Shown: piece after piece, positions 4,644-7,995 of the stretch
Numbering within the stretch: the stretch's first letter is position 1
How the letters are laid out: every line of letters starts with the position of its first letter
Origin: Nitrospirota bacterium
GTDB taxonomy: Bacteria > Nitrospirota > 9FT-COMBO-42-15 > HDB-SIOI813
DNA length: 7,995 bases
NCBI GenBank assembly: GCA_023248365.1
Contig: JAHFER010000066.1
Coordinates: 1 to 7,995, forward strand
Direction of reading: 5' to 3'
Position numbers and translations under genes: made by a program
Notes under the pieces: model-generated
Database searches by the model: none
Told to the model about the DNA's origin: nothing
What the model saw: the letters and a program-made list of their open reading frames with translations, nothing else

Positions 4644-5423
4644 ATGACGGATCTGATGCCGGTTATCTTCTTCGGACATGGCAATCCGATGAATGCATTA
4701 TCGAAGAATGTTTACACTGATGGCTGGGCTTCTATCGGTAAAACGATTCCGCGTCCCAGTGCCGTGCTCGCCCTGTCTGCTCACTGGTACATACCGGACT
4801 GCGCGGTAACAGCCAATCTCATCCCTCGCACAATCCACGATTTTGGCGGCTTCCCGCGAGAACTTTATCAGGTCGAATATCCGGCACCCGGCAGTCCCGA
4901 ACTTGCCCGACGTGTTAAAGATCTGCTTGCCCCTGTTTCAGTAGAACTTGACGAAAGCTGGGGACTGGATCACGGAACGTGGGCGGTGCTGACTCACGTC
5001 TTTCCGGGGGCGGATATCCCAATTGTGCAACTTAGCATTGATGAGAGGCAGCCGCCCTTATTCCATTATGAAATGGGGAAACGGCTCGCATCGCTGAGGG
5101 AAGAAGGTGTTTTAGTCATCGGTAGCGGTAATATTGTACACAATTTGCACACATACGCATGGGGTAAACATGAGGTTGAGCCTTTTGATTGGGCTGTGCG
5201 ATTTGAGAAACACGTGCGGGAGTTGCTGGTCAAGGGCGACAATGCTCAGGTTGTAGCTTACGAGAGTTTCGGCCGTGACGCTGCGTTATCTGTTCCGACG
5301 CCGGAGCATTACCTGCCGTTGCTTTATTTGCTTGGTCTTAGGAAAGAAAAGGAACATATCAGTTTTCCGGTGCAAGGGGTCGATGGTGGATCGGTCTCTA
5401 TGCTTGCTGTCCAAATGGGCTAA
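4644..5423 (+). CDS. ygiD: 4,5-DOPA-type extradiol dioxygenase (LigB/class III family)
   Basis: The 259-residue protein is close to Escherichia coli YgiD along its whole length. The family opens catechol rings extradiol to the hydroxyls, typically turning L-DOPA into a seco-DOPA that cyclises to betalamic acid. E. coli YgiD was crystallised with zinc. Conserved parts are FFGHGNPMN (9-17; His12), LSAHWY (44-49; His47), TIHDFGGFP (63-71), YPAPGSPELA (79-88), GLDHGTWAVL (107-116; His110), PIVQLSID (126-133), GSGNIVHNL (160-168; His166) and PTPEHYLPLLYLLG (218-231; His222). His12, His47 and His222 are the likely metal ligands, and the others are pocket residues. It is cytosolic, with no signal peptide. 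The start at 4644 follows a G-rich GAGGGGG (4633-4639). The natural substrate is unproven. Confidence 0.9.
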   Translation: MTDLMPVIFFGHGNPMNALSKNVYTDGWASIGKTIPRPSAVLALSAHWYIPDCAVTANLIPRTIHDFGGFPRELYQVEYPAPGSPELARRVKDLLAPVSVELDESWGLDHGTWAVLTHVFPGADIPIVQLSIDERQPPLFHYEMGKRLASLREEGVLVIGSGNIVHNLHTYAWGKHEVEPFDWAVRFEKHVRELLVKGDNAQVVAYESFGRDAALSVPTPEHYLPLLYLLGLRKEKEHISFPVQGVDGGSVSMLAVQMG

Positions 5424-5539
5424 GAAGAAAATAATGGGATCAGGAGGGCATTCCTTACCAAACATTAATATCCAGCATCATTCATAAATATATATTTAGT
5501 ACACTATGAACCCTGTCAAACCTTTTCAAGGAGAAAACA

Positions 5540-5911
5540 ATGGTCAACAATCCGGTAATTTGGTTTGAAATTTATGTGCAGGACATTCCGCGTGCAAAGG
5601 CCTTTTACGAATCTGTATTTCAGGTCAAACTGGAGCGGCTGAACAGTCCAGGAATCGAGATGTGGAGCTTTCCGATGTCTATGGAACGAACAGGCGCAAG
5701 TGGCGCTCTGGTTAAGAGGGAAGGCGTGTCTTCAGGTGGAAACAGCACGCTGGTCTACTTCAGTTGCGCAGACTGTGCTATTGAGGCTGCCCTCGTTACT
5801 ACATATGGCGGGCATGTGCACCGCGGGAAAATGTCTATCGGTGAATACGGCTTCATCGCCCTGGTTGTGGATACCGAGGGCAATTTGTTGGGTTTGCATT
5901 CACTGCAATAG
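5540..5911 (+). CDS. VOC-family (glyoxalase/bleomycin-resistance fold) protein
   Basis: The protein has 123 residues. It starts at the ATG at 5540 with AAGGAG at 5528-5533. The opening PVIWFEIYVQDIPRAKAFYESVF (5-27), then MWSFPM (41-46), GALVKREG (55-62), a VYFSCAD strand (72-78) and the closing YGFIALVVDTEGNLLGLHS (103-121) show two beta-alpha-beta-beta-beta modules of the vicinal oxygen chelate superfamily. The family contains glyoxalase I, extradiol dioxygenases, isomerases and antibiotic-binding proteins, often using a His/Glu metal site. Glu10 in Trp-Phe-Glu is a candidate ligand, but the full set is not clear, so the reaction is not predictable. It is a cytosolic single-domain protein that would form its active site as a dimer. 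It follows the ring-cleaving dioxygenase by 116 bp and may share its transcript. It faces the restriction gene convergently. Confidence 0.85.
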   Translation: MVNNPVIWFEIYVQDIPRAKAFYESVFQVKLERLNSPGIEMWSFPMSMERTGASGALVKREGVSSGGNSTLVYFSCADCAIEAALVTTYGGHVHRGKMSIGEYGFIALVVDTEGNLLGLHSLQ

Positions 5912-5915
5912 AAAT

Positions 5916-5972
5916 AGGAGTGAGGTGACTCCCAACATAACCGCAGCGCCAACGCCAACAAACTCCTTTTTT
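5916..5972 (+). terminator. Weak candidate terminator between convergent genes
   Basis: In the 63-bp gap between convergent stops, AGGAGT (5916-5921) can pair with the adjacent ACTCC (5928-5932) or with ACTCCT (5962-5967), which runs into TTTTTT (5967-5972). The first stem is short and not next to the T-run. The second has a long loop. Termination of the VOC gene here is plausible but poorly supported. Confidence 0.25.
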
Positions 5973-5974
5973 AG

Positions 5975-7995
5975 TTAAAACCTGTACACCTCAAAACTCC
6001 TAATCAGATGGTCAAAACTCATATTCATCTGCACGGCGTTGTGGGGAATTAATACATACTTCCACGGCTTGCCGCCATTTGCAGTTGTGAACTCCGTGGC
6101 ATTCTTGCAATACTCTAAGGCTGCCTGTGTCTTTTCCTGAACATCTGTATCTTCTATTGCCCCTTCTTTTTTGGTTTCAATCATATAAATAGCATCTGAT
6201 GTCTCTGCTGCAAAATCAGGACAGTACCGCCTTGAGTTATATCTCCAGTATATATGAAATTGGTTTTGGGCTGGCCTGAGCCATTTTAAAACTGCCTTAT
6301 CCTGCTCAAGGATTATTGCAAAATCCTTTTCAGTCTTTGAATCAAACTTGTACAGAATATGACAGGCCTTACTGAAACCGCTGAATACCTTAGCCGGAAT
6401 GGAACTGGTTGGATTTATTGTTTCTGTGAAATGATGGATACTGTCTTTTGTGTACTTTAAAAAGTTATGTTCCTCAATCTTTGTAAAAGGCTTTACAACC
6501 GGTTTTTCAAAGCCCGGAGTCTCGCAGTAAAAATGCTCCATCAACTGAGAATAGATATATCTGCCGATTTCTCTTTTGTTATACTGAACCACATTAATTA
6601 AATCATCTTCATTGAGATATGTCCTGAACTTTAATGCCGCCTGTCCTGCCAGTTTAAACAATAAATCAGCCTGCGCATCATAATCTACTTCCGGATAGTT
6701 AATCAGTTCATTAACAATAATCCTATCAGGGGTATCAATAACAATCCTCCCCCTGCCAATTATAATGTCAATATTGTTCTCCTGTTCCCTCAGCTTTTTG
6801 ATAAGAATTTCTTCCGATACCGGCTGATAATTCAGGTTTCCGGTATCAAGGTCAAAATCCTTAAAACCTGATTTAACATCTTCAGACTGCTGAATATGAA
6901 TCCTCGGTATTTCTATAATATTAGCGGTAAATTCCTCTACAACTCTCTCATAAGCCTCCTCAACCTCTTTTATCATCTCTGCTTGAAACAGCGCCTGCTG
7001 CGGCGAGGCGGCAATCTTTTCTTTGATCTTCTCAACCGCTATCTGTTTGATCTCATCTCTCTTTAATTCATTGATATTCACCACCCTGTTATTAAGCTCC
7101 GGCAGTGTATATAGAATTGCCTTATGCACTTCAAGGCTTATCTGTGCCCTCTGCCTCTCTTCCGGTTCATCTATCGAGTCAATTATCTTCTGCTGATCCT
7201 CAATCTTTTTCTCATTCAATGGGACTGATGTAATGACCTCCCTGGGCCGGCTTAATTCTTCCGCATCAATGGTAATGATATTTTCTTTTCTGATAATGGA
7301 ATCCGGTTTGTTTGCCTCGTCAATAATCTCCTGAAATCTGTCATGCGCTACAATGGTAAGTTTGTCAACTTTGTCATGACCTGTCCGTTTTCCATAAGGC
7401 AGGCGAAGGCCCCTCCCAATGGTCTGTTCCCTTAGAGTAGTTGAAGCAGCCGTGCGCAAAGGAATTATGGTATAGAGATTGGTAACATCCCAGCCCTCTT
7501 TGAGCATGTTCACATGAATTACAATCTCTATCCTGTTGTCAGGGCTTTCCAGTGAGAGGAGTTGAGCAATGTTTTCGTCCTTTTCCTCTCCGCCCTGATT
7601 TGAATGGATTTCCATGACCTTATCCGCATAATGCCCCTCAAAGAATGCACCTGATACAATAAGCTCTCTTAACCTGCGGGCATGATCCGTGTCTTTTGCA
7701 ACAACCAGGACAAAAGGCTTTACAAGCGGCATCCTGTTATCCCTTGCGAATATATCCAGTGCTGCCTTTGTATCCTCATGAATGCGGATGCCGTCTTCAA
7801 GTTTAATCCTGTCTAAATCCTCAGGTGTATATTGCCCTGGATCAAAATCTTTACGTGTAGCCACTGCCGGTTCTTTAACAAAGCCGTCCCGGATAGCCTT
7901 AGCCAGAGAATATTCATACACAACATTCTTAAATTTGACCGCCCCTCCGCTTCTTTCAATCTGCGGGGTAGCTGTAAGCTCAAGCCCTAATACCG
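5975..7995 (-). CDS. res: Type III restriction enzyme, Res subunit (C-terminal part)
   Basis: The stop is at 5975-5977. The frame stays open to the right edge, giving 672 visible residues, and the N-terminal helicase motifs lie beyond it. Visible residues begin with LGLELTATP (2-10), helicase motif III. Next come KPFVLVVAKDTDHARRLREL (92-111, motif IV), VNMLKEGWDVTNLYTIIPLRTA (161-182, motif V) and REQTIGRGLRLPYGKRTG (188-205, motif VI with the arginine finger). A long charged helical linker follows. The C-terminal nuclease has RRYCPDFAAE and YMIETKK, giving a PD-(D/E)XK set of Asp593, Glu606 and Lys608. The enzyme uses ATP to translocate on or communicate along DNA and cuts unmodified DNA together with a Mod methyltransferase. 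None is in the window. The GTG at 7921 is not the true start, because the frame upstream is conserved helicase sequence. The visible part is intact. Confidence 0.9.
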   Translation of the reverse strand, partial: VLGLELTATPQIERSGGAVKFKNVVYEYSLAKAIRDGFVKEPAVATRKDFDPGQYTPEDLDRIKLEDGIRIHEDTKAALDIFARDNRMPLVKPFVLVVAKDTDHARRLRELIVSGAFFEGHYADKVMEIHSNQGGEEKDENIAQLLSLESPDNRIEIVIHVNMLKEGWDVTNLYTIIPLRTAASTTLREQTIGRGLRLPYGKRTGHDKVDKLTIVAHDRFQEIIDEANKPDSIIRKENIITIDAEELSRPREVITSVPLNEKKIEDQQKIIDSIDEPEERQRAQISLEVHKAILYTLPELNNRVVNINELKRDEIKQIAVEKIKEKIAASPQQALFQAEMIKEVEEAYERVVEEFTANIIEIPRIHIQQSEDVKSGFKDFDLDTGNLNYQPVSEEILIKKLREQENNIDIIIGRGRIVIDTPDRIIVNELINYPEVDYDAQADLLFKLAGQAALKFRTYLNEDDLINVVQYNKREIGRYIYSQLMEHFYCETPGFEKPVVKPFTKIEEHNFLKYTKDSIHHFTETINPTSSIPAKVFSGFSKACHILYKFDSKTEKDFAIILEQDKAVLKWLRPAQNQFHIYWRYNSRRYCPDFAAETSDAIYMIETKKEGAIEDTDVQEKTQAALEYCKNATEFTTANGGKPWKYVLIPHNAVQMNMSFDHLIRSFEVYRF

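Noticed and set aside
4048..4679. Minus-strand open frames opposite the SnoaL-like gene
   Set aside because: They are antisense shadows of a well-supported gene with an excellent ribosome binding site, and their translations show no family features.
5424..5539. Promoter search in the gap before the VOC gene
   Set aside because: The A+T-rich stretch around 5480-5510 contains no pair of -35 and -10 boxes convincing enough to annotate.
5275..5978. Plus- and minus-strand frames overlapping the dioxygenase and VOC genes
   Set aside because: They lie in other frames of clearly recognised proteins and have no own ribosome sites or domains.

Overview
The window looks like bacterial chromosome of moderate G+C content, with mixed gene directions and several small repeats typical of accessory DNA. 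Two exported proteins resemble ones I associate with Nitrospirota and deltaproteobacteria-like lineages of sediment or groundwater: an Ala-Trp-Gly-Glu-Asn-x-Gly-Trp repeat protein and a DUF1566 protein. The repeat elements point the same way, but nothing here fixes the taxon.

Layout. Positions 1-1123 carry two minus-strand genes for exported proteins. The left one is cut by the window edge. Positions 1124-1484 are non-coding and hold a long imperfect palindrome plus an extra copy of one arm. Positions 1485-1978 encode a type II toxin-antitoxin pair with a 4-nt overlap. The toxin stop codon lies inside a sequence resembling a shortened integron attC site. An M14-type zinc carboxypeptidase follows (2065-2814), then two linked REP-like hairpins (2877-2947).

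Positions 2995-3927 form a compact mobile-looking unit. A REP-associated tyrosine (Y1/HUH) transposase gene is bounded by a perfect 22-bp inverted repeat. A good sigma-70-type promoter has its -35 box inside the left repeat, and the transcript should be almost leaderless.

Three plus-strand enzyme genes come next: an exported SnoaL-like (NTF2-fold) protein, a YgiD-type extradiol dioxygenase and a VOC/glyoxalase-fold protein. Each has its own ribosome binding site and the gaps are about 80-115 bp, so they may be co-transcribed. A role in handling catecholic or other reactive organic compounds is possible but is only inferred from the neighbourhood.

The right end (5975-7995, minus strand) is the C-terminal two thirds or so of a type III restriction enzyme Res subunit, including helicase motifs III to VI and an intact PD-(D/E)XK nuclease motif. 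Its N-terminus and any methyltransferase partner lie beyond the window. Overall this is an accessory region with defence and stability genes (restriction enzyme, toxin-antitoxin), a transposase and several repeat types. No rRNA, tRNA or CRISPR array was seen.
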